The position numbers and the translations under genes were made by a program. This document shows positions 8,674 to 16,614 of a stretch of DNA of 64,000 bases, one piece after another (within the stretch, counting starts at the first letter, position 1; the number at the start of each line of letters is the position of its first letter). The stretch is from Hathewaya limosa. Its GTDB lineage: Bacteria; Bacillota; Clostridia; Clostridiales; Clostridiaceae. Under the pieces are notes generated by a model that saw only the letters and a list, made by a program, of their open reading frames with translations, did no database searches and was not told where the DNA came from. The stretch spans positions 241,171 to 305,170 of the forward strand of contig NZ_JAUSWN010000001.1 of the NCBI RefSeq assembly GCF_030815255.1, given 5' to 3'.

Positions 8674-9252
8674 TTAGTGAATTAAGCCTTGGAAACCTAA
8701 GAAGGCAACAGACATTAATCCAGCAGTAATTAAAGAAATAGGTAAACCTTTCATAGCTTCAGGCATATTAGAAGCTTCTTCTAATCTTTCTCTTATACCA
8801 GCTAATAAAACAATAGCCAACATATATCCAAGACCAGAACTAAAGCCAGCAAAGACTGATTCTATAAGGTTATATTTTTCGTTCATATTAATTATAACAG
8901 CACCTAATATAGCACAGTTAGTTGTAATAAGAGGTAAGAAAATACCTAAAGCATTATATAATGAAGGACTTTTCTTTTTTATAACCATCTCTACAAATTG
9001 AACTAAGGCAGCTATGACTAATATAAACGCTAGAGTATACATATAAGTTAAATTTAATGGAACTAATATAAAATGATATACAATGTATGATATAAATGAT
9101 GCCAAAACCATAACAAATGTAACGGCAGCACCCATACCAGTAGCTGTTTCTATTTTTTTAGATACACCTAAGAAAGAACATATTCCTAAGAATTTTGATA
9201 GAACAAAGTTATTTACAAGTAAGGCACTTATAAGAATAACAAATAAATTCAT
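8674..9252 (-). CDS. rnfA: Rnf complex subunit RnfA
   Basis: Integral membrane subunit of 192 residues with six predicted helices. The N-terminal segment is NLFVILISALLVNNFVLSKF, and a cysteine follows in LGICSFLGVSK. A second conserved cysteine occurs in PLITTNCAILGA. In this family these two cysteines, with those of RnfE, hold a cluster within the membrane that passes electrons across. It is in the operon between rnfE and rnfB. The related protein RnfE is encoded immediately before it, and the two form an inverted pair in the membrane. Confidence 0.96.
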   Translation of the reverse strand: MNLFVILISALLVNNFVLSKFLGICSFLGVSKKIETATGMGAAVTFVMVLASFISYIVYHFILVPLNLTYMYTLAFILVIAALVQFVEMVIKKKSPSLYNALGIFLPLITTNCAILGAVIINMNEKYNLIESVFAGFSSGLGYMLAIVLLAGIRERLEEASNMPEAMKGLPISLITAGLMSVAFLGFQGLIH

Positions 9253-9283
9253 CTATTTTCACCTTTCTTTCTATTTCAGAATT

Positions 9284-9952
9284 TTATTTGTGTTTTGCAG
9301 AACAATGGGCACAATTGCCATCACAACCAGCAAATTCACTAATTCTCTTATTTTTCTTTTCTTTTTTAATATTATGATTATTTAAGATAGCCATTAAAAT
9401 ACCAAGCGTAAAGAAAGCACCTGGAGCTAATATCATAATAATTGCTGGTTGGAAAGAACTAGGTAATAGTTGATGACCGAATATTGTACCAGCACCTAAT
9501 ATTTCTCTTATAATACCAATAACAGTAAGAGAAAGAGTAAATCCTAAACCTTGTCCTAGTCCATCAAATATTGAAATAATAGGTCCGTTTTTAGAAGCAA
9601 ATGCTTCAGCTCTACCTAAAATTACACAGTTAACAACTATAAGAGGAATAAATATACCTAAGGCATTATATAATGCAGGTACAAATCCTTGCATTAAAAA
9701 TTGTAACATTGTAACAAAAGTAGCAATTACAACAATAAATGCAGGAATACGAATTTTATCAGGAATAAATTTCCTAATAAGTGATATAAAAAAGTTTGAA
9801 AAAATCAATACGGCAGTAGAGGCAATTCCCATACCTAAGCCATTTTCAGCACTAGTAGTAACAGCTAGGGTTGGACACATTGCAAGTACTTGAACAAATG
9901 TAACGTTTTCAGTTATAATTCCATTTTTTAGTCTTTCTAAAGGAGAATACAT
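9284..9952 (-). CDS. rnfE: Rnf complex subunit RnfE
   Basis: Integral membrane subunit of 222 residues homologous to RnfA, with the conserved cysteines in VLAMCPTLAVTTSAENG and PLIVVNCVILGRAEAF. A basic cytoplasmic tail ends with a cysteine- and histidine-rich cluster (CDGNCAHCSAKHK), which is found in several clostridial RnfE proteins and absent from proteobacterial ones. Its ATG at 9952 overlaps the last base of rnfG, so translation of the two is probably coupled. It works with RnfA as the transmembrane electron path. Confidence 0.95.
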   Translation of the reverse strand: MYSPLERLKNGIITENVTFVQVLAMCPTLAVTTSAENGLGMGIASTAVLIFSNFFISLIRKFIPDKIRIPAFIVVIATFVTMLQFLMQGFVPALYNALGIFIPLIVVNCVILGRAEAFASKNGPIISIFDGLGQGLGFTLSLTVIGIIREILGAGTIFGHQLLPSSFQPAIIMILAPGAFFTLGILMAILNNHNIKKEKKNKRISEFAGCDGNCAHCSAKHK

Positions 9953-10527
9953 TATTTATTACCTCCTTCTAAATTTTCTTTATAAAATTTTATAGCTTCA
10001 TTAACACCAGAAGTTACTGCTTTTGAAGTAATAGTGGCTCCTGACATTGCTTGAATTTCATTATCTTTTGATGGTGAGGCTTTAACAACAGCTAAATCTT
10101 CTTTTATAGGTTTGTCTTTATATTGACCATAGAAAGAAGGTTTAGTAGAATTTGCACCTAAACCAGGTGTTTCAGTTTGAGTAATGATTTTTATTCCTGA
10201 TAATTTCCCATCATTAGAAATACCAACCATTAATTGAATTTGTCCACCATAACCTTTAGTTTGCATTTTTATAGCATAACCAATAACGTTACTACCTTTT
10301 GCAGCTTCGTTTACTTCTAACACATTTTGAGAAAGTTTCATTTCTTTTACTTTGAAACTATCGGCTTTACTTAAAATTTCTTTCATAGCATTTTCATTAT
10401 TAAGTTTTTCTTGTTTTTTTATAGGGTCAGCAGTTACCTCATGTACTACACCTAAAATTAAACCAGCGCATGCAGTGATGATAAGAAGTATAATACCTAA
10501 TTTAAAGATGTTTTCTTGCTTTTCCAT
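9952..10527 (-). CDS. rnfG: Rnf complex subunit RnfG (covalent FMN carrier)
   Basis: Protein of 191 residues with one N-terminal membrane helix (about residues 11-30) and an extracytoplasmic FMN-binding domain. The flavinylation motif is SGATITSKAV near residues 159-168; the threonine before S (S-G-A-T) is the expected FMN attachment site for ApbE. QTETPGLGA is the second conserved segment. It lies one base after rnfD and overlaps rnfE. The apbE gene that would modify it is encoded convergently at 5828. Confidence 0.95.
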   Translation of the reverse strand: MEKQENIFKLGIILLIITACAGLILGVVHEVTADPIKKQEKLNNENAMKEILSKADSFKVKEMKLSQNVLEVNEAAKGSNVIGYAIKMQTKGYGGQIQLMVGISNDGKLSGIKIITQTETPGLGANSTKPSFYGQYKDKPIKEDLAVVKASPSKDNEIQAMSGATITSKAVTSGVNEAIKFYKENLEGGNK

Positions 10528-10528
10528 C

Positions 10529-11473
10529 TTACTTCACCTCCCCAAAAATTTTAGGAGTGATATATTTATCTATTAAAGGAACAAATAAATTCATTATTAG
10601 TATTGAGTAAGATACACCTTCAGGATATCCACCAAATATACGGATTACAGTTGCTAATACTCCACAACCAATAGCAAAAACTATTTTGCCGTTTTTAGTC
10701 ATTGGAGAAGTAGTATAATCTGTTGCCATAAAAAATGCACCAAGCATTAATCCACCAGTAAAGATTTCATATAATCCATTTCCAGTCATGAAGCCATTTC
10801 TACCTATTATGGTAGTTAAAATAGCTACGGTACCTATATAAAATACAGGAATTTCCCAAGATATTATTTTTTTATATAATAAGTATGCAGCACCTATTAA
10901 AAGAGCAAGTGCTGAAGTTTCACCAATACAACCGCCAATATGTCCAAGAAAAACTTGAGATAATGTTGGTAGAGTACCTTCTCCAGCTTTTAACATAGCA
11001 AGAGGAGTTGCAGTAGCGACACCATCAATAGTCCATTTAGTCATAGCTACAGGCCATGATGCAAGTAAAACAGCTCTTGCAGCTAGGGCAGGGTTAATTA
11101 TATTTTGACCCAAACCACCAAATAATTGTTTAACTACTATGATTGCAAAGATACTACCTAATACTACCATCCAAAGAGGAAGAGAAGGTGGTACGTTAAA
11201 TGCAAGTAGTAATCCAGTAACTACTGCACTATAATCAGATATAGTTATTTTTTGATGAGTCCATTTTTGCCATAAATATTCTGATAATACGGAAGAAAGA
11301 ACTGCAGTAATCATTACTAATAGTGCATGCCATTTAAAATAATATACACCAGCAATAGCAGCGGGTATTAAAGCTATAACAACATCCCTCATAATAGTTT
11401 GGACAGTGTCTTTTGACCTTACATGAGGGGATGAAGATAAGGTTAACATTGGTTCGCTCATTATTAAAGTCAC
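10529..11473 (-). CDS. rnfD: Rnf complex subunit RnfD
   Basis: Polytopic membrane subunit of 314 residues. The conserved covalent FMN site lies in the DGVATATPLAML segment, with the threonine before PL as the expected acceptor. GGLGQNIINPALAARA is a further family signature, followed by several C-terminal helices. It is homologous to NqrB and takes part in ion translocation and flavin electron transfer. The spacing is 1 base to rnfG and 37 bases to rnfC, consistent with one operon. A GGGGTG-type site precedes the ATG. Confidence 0.95.
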   Translation of the reverse strand: MTLIMSEPMLTLSSSPHVRSKDTVQTIMRDVVIALIPAAIAGVYYFKWHALLVMITAVLSSVLSEYLWQKWTHQKITISDYSAVVTGLLLAFNVPPSLPLWMVVLGSIFAIIVVKQLFGGLGQNIINPALAARAVLLASWPVAMTKWTIDGVATATPLAMLKAGEGTLPTLSQVFLGHIGGCIGETSALALLIGAAYLLYKKIISWEIPVFYIGTVAILTTIIGRNGFMTGNGLYEIFTGGLMLGAFFMATDYTTSPMTKNGKIVFAIGCGVLATVIRIFGGYPEGVSYSILIMNLFVPLIDKYITPKIFGEVK

Positions 11474-11510
11474 CCCTTATTATTTTTTACATTATATCCA
11501 ACTTTGGAAC

Positions 11511-12863
11511 CTAAGCTTTACATTTTTCTAATGTTTTTTTAGGCTGTTTTCTTTTATTAGCAATAACAGTACGTTTTGCCACACGAATTGACTGAATTAG
11601 ATGTTTTTTTGCAGGACATACAAAAGTACAACAGCCACATTCAATACAATCTAAGCCATGCATTTTTTCAAAATCTTCTAATTCACTTCTTGCTGATAAA
11701 GATGCAAGTTTTGAAGGAACTAGATTCATAGGACACGCTTGTACACATCGTCCACATCTAATACAGTTAGATGGATCAGGTAAAACTGCCATTTTCTTAG
11801 TAAGACAAAGAATACCGGAAGTTCCCTTTGTAACAGGAATATCTATGGAACCTACGGTCATACCCATCATTGGTCCACCAGAAATTATTTTAACAGGATC
11901 TTCTTTAAATCCTCCACAGGCCTCAATTAACTCTCTTACAGAAGTACCTAATTTTACTTTTAAATTTTTAGGTTCTTTAATGGCTTCACCAGTTACAGTT
12001 ACTATTCTTTCAATAAGAGGAGTACCTTCAGTAATAGTGTTATAAATTTGGGCCACAGTTCCTATGTTTTGAACAATACATCCAACATCAGCTGGAAGTT
12101 TACCAGAAGGAACCTCACGATGAGTAATTGCATAAATTAACTGTTTTTCAGCTCCTTGAGGATACTTTGTTTTTAAAGTTTTTACTTCAATATTGTGTTC
12201 ACCTTTTACTAAGGTATTCATTTTTTCAATAGCATCAGGTTTGTTATTTTCAATTCCAATATACCCTTTAGCATTAGGGAAAAGTTTTAGAATAACTTTT
12301 AAACCTTCAACAATTTTTTCTCCTTCTTCAAGCATAAGTCTATGATCGCAAGTAAGGTACGGTTCGCATTCAGCACCGTTTACTATAATGCTGTCAATAA
12401 CTTTGTCTTTAGGAGGAGATAATTTGATATGAGTTGGAAAAGTGGCACCACCCATACCAACTATACCAGCTTCTTTTATTAGGGCAACTATTTCTTCGTT
12501 TGAAAGATCAGTAAAGTCTTTCTTTTTTAAGTTTTCTGGATACAATTCGTATAGGTTATCATTTTCTATAATTATAGACATTGCCTTAGTACCCATTGCA
12601 GTCATCATAGGTGTGACATTTTTTACTGTACCAGATACACTGCTATATATAGGAGCTGACACAAAAGCTTGTGATTCTCCAATTTTTTGACCAACTAAAA
12701 CTCTATCTCCCTTTTTTACTAGAGCATCACAAGGAGCTCCTATGTGTTGAGATAAAGGAAATACTAGGTCACCCTTAGGAAGGTATTCTTCTATAGGTTT
12801 TTTTTCGCTTAAATGTTTGCCATGAGGTGGATATACACCTTTTTTAAAAGTTAGCAACTCCAT
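11511..12863 (-). CDS. rnfC: Rnf complex subunit RnfC (NADH-binding)
   Basis: Peripheral subunit of 450 residues that binds NAD(H) and FMN and passes electrons from the membrane part of Rnf. The N-terminal biotinyl-like region precedes the nucleotide-binding fold GMGGATFPTHIKLSPP and IVNGAECEPYLTCDHRLM. Two ferredoxin-type cluster motifs lie near the C-terminus, CIRCGRCVQACPMNLVPSKL and CIECGCCTFVCPAKKHL. It opens the operon rnfCDGEAB. In fermentative clostridia the complex normally oxidises ferredoxin and builds an ion gradient, which here would pair with amino acid and betaine fermentation. Confidence 0.96.
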   Translation of the reverse strand: MELLTFKKGVYPPHGKHLSEKKPIEEYLPKGDLVFPLSQHIGAPCDALVKKGDRVLVGQKIGESQAFVSAPIYSSVSGTVKNVTPMMTAMGTKAMSIIIENDNLYELYPENLKKKDFTDLSNEEIVALIKEAGIVGMGGATFPTHIKLSPPKDKVIDSIIVNGAECEPYLTCDHRLMLEEGEKIVEGLKVILKLFPNAKGYIGIENNKPDAIEKMNTLVKGEHNIEVKTLKTKYPQGAEKQLIYAITHREVPSGKLPADVGCIVQNIGTVAQIYNTITEGTPLIERIVTVTGEAIKEPKNLKVKLGTSVRELIEACGGFKEDPVKIISGGPMMGMTVGSIDIPVTKGTSGILCLTKKMAVLPDPSNCIRCGRCVQACPMNLVPSKLASLSARSELEDFEKMHGLDCIECGCCTFVCPAKKHLIQSIRVAKRTVIANKRKQPKKTLEKCKA

Positions 12864-12886
12864 AGTATTACTTCCTTTCTAATTTG

Positions 12887-12935
12887 ACTATAGAAAAAAG
12901 TTTTTAATAGCTTTATATAAGCTCTTTTCTATAGT
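12887..12935 (-). promoter_or_regulatory. Large hairpin in the rnfC 5' leader
   Basis: ACTATAGAAAA (12887-12897) and TTTTCTATAGT (12925-12935) are a perfect 11-bp inverted repeat. A smaller AGCTT-TATAT-AAGCT hairpin is nested inside at 12909-12923. It ends 24 bases before the rnfC start on the minus strand. A partial third copy of the arm (CATAGAAAAAAT) lies at about 12970. It does not match a riboswitch I know; it may be an attenuator, a stability element or a binding site. Confidence 0.5.
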
Positions 12936-13302
12936 TAATTTTTGTGAAATCTATAGGTAAATTTTTAACCATAGAAAAAATGAATTTATTAATTCATATT
13001 GTTATTATAAAACAATAATTAATTACTTTCTAGGCATTTTGATTAAAAAGTAAAAATTATATGAAAAATATTAAAAGTTAAAAAAATCACAATAAAATAT
13101 TAATATAAATTCATCTACATGAACTTATATTCTAAAATTTCATATTAATAAAAAAAATACAAGTTACGACATAAGTAATGAAATAATATTTAGTGTAATG
13201 ATTAATTTTATATATTAAATAAAATTTATAATATATTTATGTTATAAATATGCAATTTATAATTCAATAAATAAATTTATGTGATAACTTCTATTTCAAT
13301 AA
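12936..13302. other. Intergenic stretch upstream of rnfC, no gene seen
   Basis: Extremely AT-rich spacer between the rnfC leader and the queT terminator. I find TATAAT-like boxes on the minus strand at 13056-13061 and 13004-13009, but neither has a good -35 partner, so I do not call an rnf promoter. No open frame with a ribosome binding site was seen. Confidence 0.5.
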
Positions 13303-13333
13303 AAAAATAAAAGATCATCTAAAAGATGATCTT
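13303..13333 (-). terminator. queT terminator
   Basis: On the minus strand AAGATCATCT and AGATGATCTT pair around a 3-base loop (13311-13333) and are followed by TTATTTTTTT. It lies directly after the queT stop. Confidence 0.88.
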
Positions 13334-13339
13334 AAATCC

Positions 13340-13849
13340 TTATTTTAAGTAATTTTTAATTACTGAATTTTTTTCTATTATATTAATTAAAGGAAAACCT
13401 AATCCATAGCAACAAAGTAATTGTCCTATACCAACATATAGCATGTTTAAGTATAGGGGAACATCTTTAACATAAAGAATTTTAATCATAATACCTATAA
13501 TAACAGCATTTATAATAACAGCTGGTAAAGGTGCAAGCAATTTTTTATGTTTTAAGTTACTTTTACCAATATAATAGGTTATTATTGCGCCTATTAATGT
13601 TGCTAATGAACCAAATATTAAATCTGGAATTCCCATAGGACTTATTATATTTGATAGTATACAACCAATAAAAAGTCCCCAGACAGCATAGGGTGAGAAA
13701 TAAGGTAAAACTGTTAATCCCTCAGCAAGTCTAAATTGTATAGGGCCATAACTTAAAAATGATAAAGCTAAAGTTAAGACACTATAAATAGCAGCTAAAA
13801 TAGCTACTAGAGCAATTTTTTTTGCTCCAAAAGAATTTGACTTAATCAT
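13340..13849 (-). CDS. queT: QueT family queuosine precursor transporter
   Basis: Integral membrane protein of 169 residues with about five or six helices, an S component of an ECF-type uptake system. The segments YGPIQFRLAEGLTVLPYFSP and GCILSNIISPMGIPDLIFGS are hallmarks of the QueT family. Members bring in queuosine precursors such as preQ1 and use the shared ECF energising module, which is not encoded here. The assignment is strongly supported by the preQ1-I aptamer in its leader. The gene is monocistronic, with its own promoter and terminator. Confidence 0.93.
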   Translation of the reverse strand: MIKSNSFGAKKIALVAILAAIYSVLTLALSFLSYGPIQFRLAEGLTVLPYFSPYAVWGLFIGCILSNIISPMGIPDLIFGSLATLIGAIITYYIGKSNLKHKKLLAPLPAVIINAVIIGIMIKILYVKDVPLYLNMLYVGIGQLLCCYGLGFPLINIIEKNSVIKNYLK

Positions 13850-13860
13850 AATATCCCTCC

Positions 13861-13899
13861 ATAGTTTTATTTATAGACAGGATGGTTTCGAACTGTCTA
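13861..13899 (-). ncRNA. preQ1 class I riboswitch controlling queT
   Basis: Reading the minus strand, AGACAG pairs with CTGTCT around the loop TTCGAAACCATC. The A-rich tail ATAAATAAAACTA follows and runs into the ribosome binding site GGAGGG. This is the H-type pseudoknot layout of preQ1-I: a short hairpin whose loop is invaded by the tail. Because the tail joins the Shine-Dalgarno sequence directly, ligand binding probably blocks translation rather than ending transcription. The downstream gene is a queuosine precursor transporter, which fits. Confidence 0.9.
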
Positions 13900-13924
13900 A
13901 GATGTATTTTTTTAATACTAATTT

Positions 13925-13953
13925 ATTTTAATACTTTTTAACAATACAGTCAA
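13925..13953 (-). promoter_or_regulatory. queT promoter
   Basis: On the minus strand TTGACT (13953-13948) and TAAAAT (13930-13925) are separated by 17 bases. Transcription would start about 20 bases before the preQ1 aptamer. Confidence 0.7.
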
Positions 13954-14030
13954 ATCAATAGTTAAAGAAATTTTGAAGGAATATTAAATATAGGAAATAG
14001 TTATATTATAAAGCAAGTATTTATGGTTTA

Positions 14031-14072
14031 AAAAAATTCAATTAAGCTTTTTTAAAGTTTAATTGAATTTTT
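14031..14072 (-). terminator. Terminator overlapping the end of the 14052 gene
   Basis: AAAAATTCAATTAA pairs with TTAATTGAATTTTT around a 10- to 12-base loop. The arms overlap the last codons of the minus-strand gene, which is compatible with termination right at its end. Confidence 0.7.
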
Positions 14073-14450
14073 ATTTTCTTTTATAGTTTTTATAACTTTT
14101 TCTTTAATATAACTGTTTTTATACATCATAGTTGATGTAAATCTGCATCTTTTCATAATTGCCATAAAGGTTAAACTTTCTTTTGAAGCTAGTATTCTAG
14201 TAGTAGCTTTAGATATTTTATTATCTATCATTTTAATCTCTTTATAATAATCTATATTTTCTAATATATATATTCTAAGTTCAGGATATTTTTTTATAAT
14301 GATTGGAGAAATATTTGATTTCTTAACAACCAAGGCAAAATTTAATTTTTCATTACTATCTAAAATGTCTATAATATTAGTTTTTATATCATTTTTATAA
14401 TCCTCTATATTTTTACAAGAGGATGTGTTAAAACTTAAACAATTTTCCAC
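14052..14450 (-). CDS. Hypothetical protein with two tandem HTH-like repeats
   Basis: I do not recognise this 132-residue protein as a named family. It contains two similar modules. Residues about 22-66 read around LNFALVVKKSNISPIIIKKY, and residues about 79-122 around LTFMAIMKRCRFTSTMMYKN. Each has the pattern I-L-x-S-x-E-x-L-x-F followed by two helices and a basic turn. This resembles short helix-turn-helix modules seen in transposition-associated and phage proteins (DUF6262-like), so nucleic-acid binding is a reasonable guess. The start is GTG 14450, preceded by AAGGAG. It is rich in Lys and Ile like its neighbours and stands alone between queT and the peptidase gene. Confidence 0.6.
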   Translation of the reverse strand: MENCLSFNTSSCKNIEDYKNDIKTNIIDILDSNEKLNFALVVKKSNISPIIIKKYPELRIYILENIDYYKEIKMIDNKISKATTRILASKESLTFMAIMKRCRFTSTMMYKNSYIKEKVIKTIKENKNSIKL

Positions 14451-14593
14451 TACAATTCTCCTTATACGACAAATTCTATAATTAATAATATACTATTCTT
14501 TAATTATTGTAAATCATTGCATGAAGATAAGTGAATATGCAATTGTAGTTAACTATATATTAATGAAAAATATTACATGTTATAGATGAAGTT

Positions 14594-14623
14594 TATGGAA
14601 TAAATATTAATATTTATTCCATA
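14594..14623. repeat. Perfect 30-bp palindrome in divergent intergenic region
   Basis: TATGGAATAAATATT is followed directly by its exact reverse complement AATATTTATTCCATA with no spacer. It lies between the minus-strand gene at 14450 and the M16 peptidase gene at 14717. No T run follows on either strand, so it is not an obvious terminator. A dimeric regulator site or a cruciform-forming element is possible. Confidence 0.75.
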
Positions 14624-14662
14624 GTATGATTTTTATAATTAAACTAAATGGGTAAAATCATA

Positions 14663-14696
14663 AAAAGTATGTTATTATTTTAAATAATATACTTTT
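14663..14696 (+). terminator. Terminator-like hairpin just before the M16 gene
   Basis: AAAAGTATGTTATT pairs with AATAATATACTTTT (one G-T wobble) around ATTTTA. TATTTTA and then the AAAGGAG ribosome binding site follow. Because it precedes the coding region, it could be a leader attenuator or could affect message stability. Confidence 0.5.
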
Positions 14697-14716
14697 ATTT
14701 TAAAAGGAGAATTTTA

Positions 14717-15973
14717 ATGAGAGAAGAGTTTTTTGATTCTAAAAAAGTAGTTTTAAAAAATGGATTACAATTGGTAACAGTTAAAAAGCATACAGAATTA
14801 ATGGCTATTAATGTAGGGGTAAAAGTAGGTGCTCTATATGAAAGTGAAGATGAGAAGGGTATAAGTCATTTTATAGAACATATGCTTTTTAAGGGTACGG
14901 AAGAAAAAAATAATGAAGAGTTAAATAATAAATTAGAAAACTTAGCGGGAGAATATAATGCATATACAGATTATATGTATACTGTTTATAATATAGTAGC
15001 TTTAAAAGATGAGATGGAGGAATCTTTAAGTATTTTATCTGACATGGTAATAAACTCTGTTTTCCCAAGTGAAGAATTAGAAAAAGAAAGAGGAGTTATA
15101 TTATCTGAACTTAAGAGTAGTAAGGATGATTTAGAGGATCTAAGTTTTAAAAAGGTAAATGAATATGGATTTAAAAAAAGTGGATTAAAAATAGATGTTT
15201 TAGGAAAAGAAAAACTTATTCGAACGTTCTCAAGGAATAAATTAATGGAGTATTATAATAAATATTATGTTCCTAATAATAGTGTAATATCCATTGTGTC
15301 ATCTTATGAACATGAACAGGTTAAGGCGTTAGTTGAAAAATATTTTGAGTCTTGGAAGAAGGATTCAATAAATAAACCTGGTATTATATGTGAGAATAAT
15401 ATATCTGGAAATTATGAAACCTGTAAAAAAGAAATAGAACAAAGCACTATAGTGTTTTTATATACTTTTTTTGATTTAAATGATGAGGAGGAATTAGCAC
15501 TTAGAGTGTTGAATCATAAATTTGGGGAAAGTTCGAATTCCATTTTATTTAGAGAAATAAGAGAAAACAAAGGACTTGCTTATGATATATATACTCAAGT
15601 AGATTGTTCTGATTATATTAAAAGTTTATATATTTATACAGGTGTAGAAGATGAAAATATAGAAGAAACTATCAAATGTATATATGATTGTATAGAAAAT
15701 ATAAAAAATAAAAATATAGTATTTAATGACAGAACCCTAACTTTGATGAAAAAAATATTTAAAACTTCTTTAATTTCTACTTTAGAAGATGCTAGTGAAC
15801 TTTCACAATATGTTTTAATACAAGTTATGGAAAATAGGGATATATATGAATTTATTAGAGAAATGGAAAGTTTAGAACAAATGAAAAGTGAGGATATTTA
15901 TAATATAGCAAAGAAAGTTTTAAATAACCCAACAGTACATATTTTAAAAAGGGAAAATAATGGTGAGGAATAG
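14717..15973 (+). CDS. M16 family zinc metallopeptidase
   Basis: Inverzincin-type peptidase of 418 residues. The inverted zinc motif HFIEH (His51, Glu54, His55) is followed 76 residues later by Glu131 in ILSEL, which completes the metal site. The family R/Y element appears as the SSNSILFREIRENKGLAYDI region. No signal peptide is seen, so it is likely cytoplasmic. Firmicute relatives work on small peptides or leader sequences. It is followed after 5 bases by recX and then a transglutaminase gene. AAAGGAG precedes ATG 14717. The substrate is unknown. Confidence 0.92.
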   Translation: MREEFFDSKKVVLKNGLQLVTVKKHTELMAINVGVKVGALYESEDEKGISHFIEHMLFKGTEEKNNEELNNKLENLAGEYNAYTDYMYTVYNIVALKDEMEESLSILSDMVINSVFPSEELEKERGVILSELKSSKDDLEDLSFKKVNEYGFKKSGLKIDVLGKEKLIRTFSRNKLMEYYNKYYVPNNSVISIVSSYEHEQVKALVEKYFESWKKDSINKPGIICENNISGNYETCKKEIEQSTIVFLYTFFDLNDEEELALRVLNHKFGESSNSILFREIRENKGLAYDIYTQVDCSDYIKSLYIYTGVEDENIEETIKCIYDCIENIKNKNIVFNDRTLTLMKKIFKTSLISTLEDASELSQYVLIQVMENRDIYEFIREMESLEQMKSEDIYNIAKKVLNNPTVHILKRENNGEE

Positions 15974-15978
15974 AGTAA

Positions 15979-16614
15979 ATGAGTAATTTAGTAACAAAAA
16001 TTGAGGTTCAAAAAAAGAATAAAGAAAGAGTAAATATTTTTGTAAATGAAGAATTTTTTATTGCTTGTGATATGTCTTTAGTATATATGCAAGGAATAAA
16101 AAAAGGAGAAGAAATTGATAAAGAAAAAATAAATAATATTATTTCAGAAGATAATTTTATTAAGGCCAAAAGTAGAAGTTTAAGATATTTAGGAAGATCA
16201 TATAAAACAGAAAAAGAAGTTCGAAAGAAATTAGAGGAATGTGAATATAATGAAGAAGTTATTAATAGAGTAATAGAATTTTTAAAGGAATATGATTTTA
16301 TAAATGATGATAGGTATACGGAACTATTTATAAAAGAAAAGTTAAAAAAGCATGGTAAAAATAAAATAAAATACGATTTAAAACTAAAGGGTGTAGATGA
16401 AAAATTAATAAATGAAAAGATAAATTCTTTAGATGAAGATAAGGAATTAGATATAGCATATGAAATAGCAAGTAAAAAATATAATCAACTTGTAAGATGT
16501 GAAAAAGATAAGCTAAAAATAAGAAAAAAATTAAATGATTTTTTACTAAGAAGAGGTTATGACTTTAGTACCGTACATATCTTATTAAAAAAAGTTATGG
16601 AAGAGGGTGAATAG
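15979..16614 (+). CDS. recX: Regulatory protein RecX
   Basis: Protein of 211 residues made of three-helix repeats. It modulates RecA by binding along the nucleoprotein filament. Recognisable repeat pieces are RSLRYLGRSYKTEKEVRKKL, VIEFLKEYDFINDDRYTELF and IKYDLKLKGVDEKLINEKI. The N-terminal strand region VTKIEVQKKNKERVNIFVNE is usual in Firmicutes. The length is normal. recA is not in the window. It lies 5 bases after the peptidase gene and abuts the next gene exactly (stop then ATG), so the three genes form an operon. Confidence 0.94.
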   Translation: MSNLVTKIEVQKKNKERVNIFVNEEFFIACDMSLVYMQGIKKGEEIDKEKINNIISEDNFIKAKSRSLRYLGRSYKTEKEVRKKLEECEYNEEVINRVIEFLKEYDFINDDRYTELFIKEKLKKHGKNKIKYDLKLKGVDEKLINEKINSLDEDKELDIAYEIASKKYNQLVRCEKDKLKIRKKLNDFLLRRGYDFSTVHILLKKVMEEGE

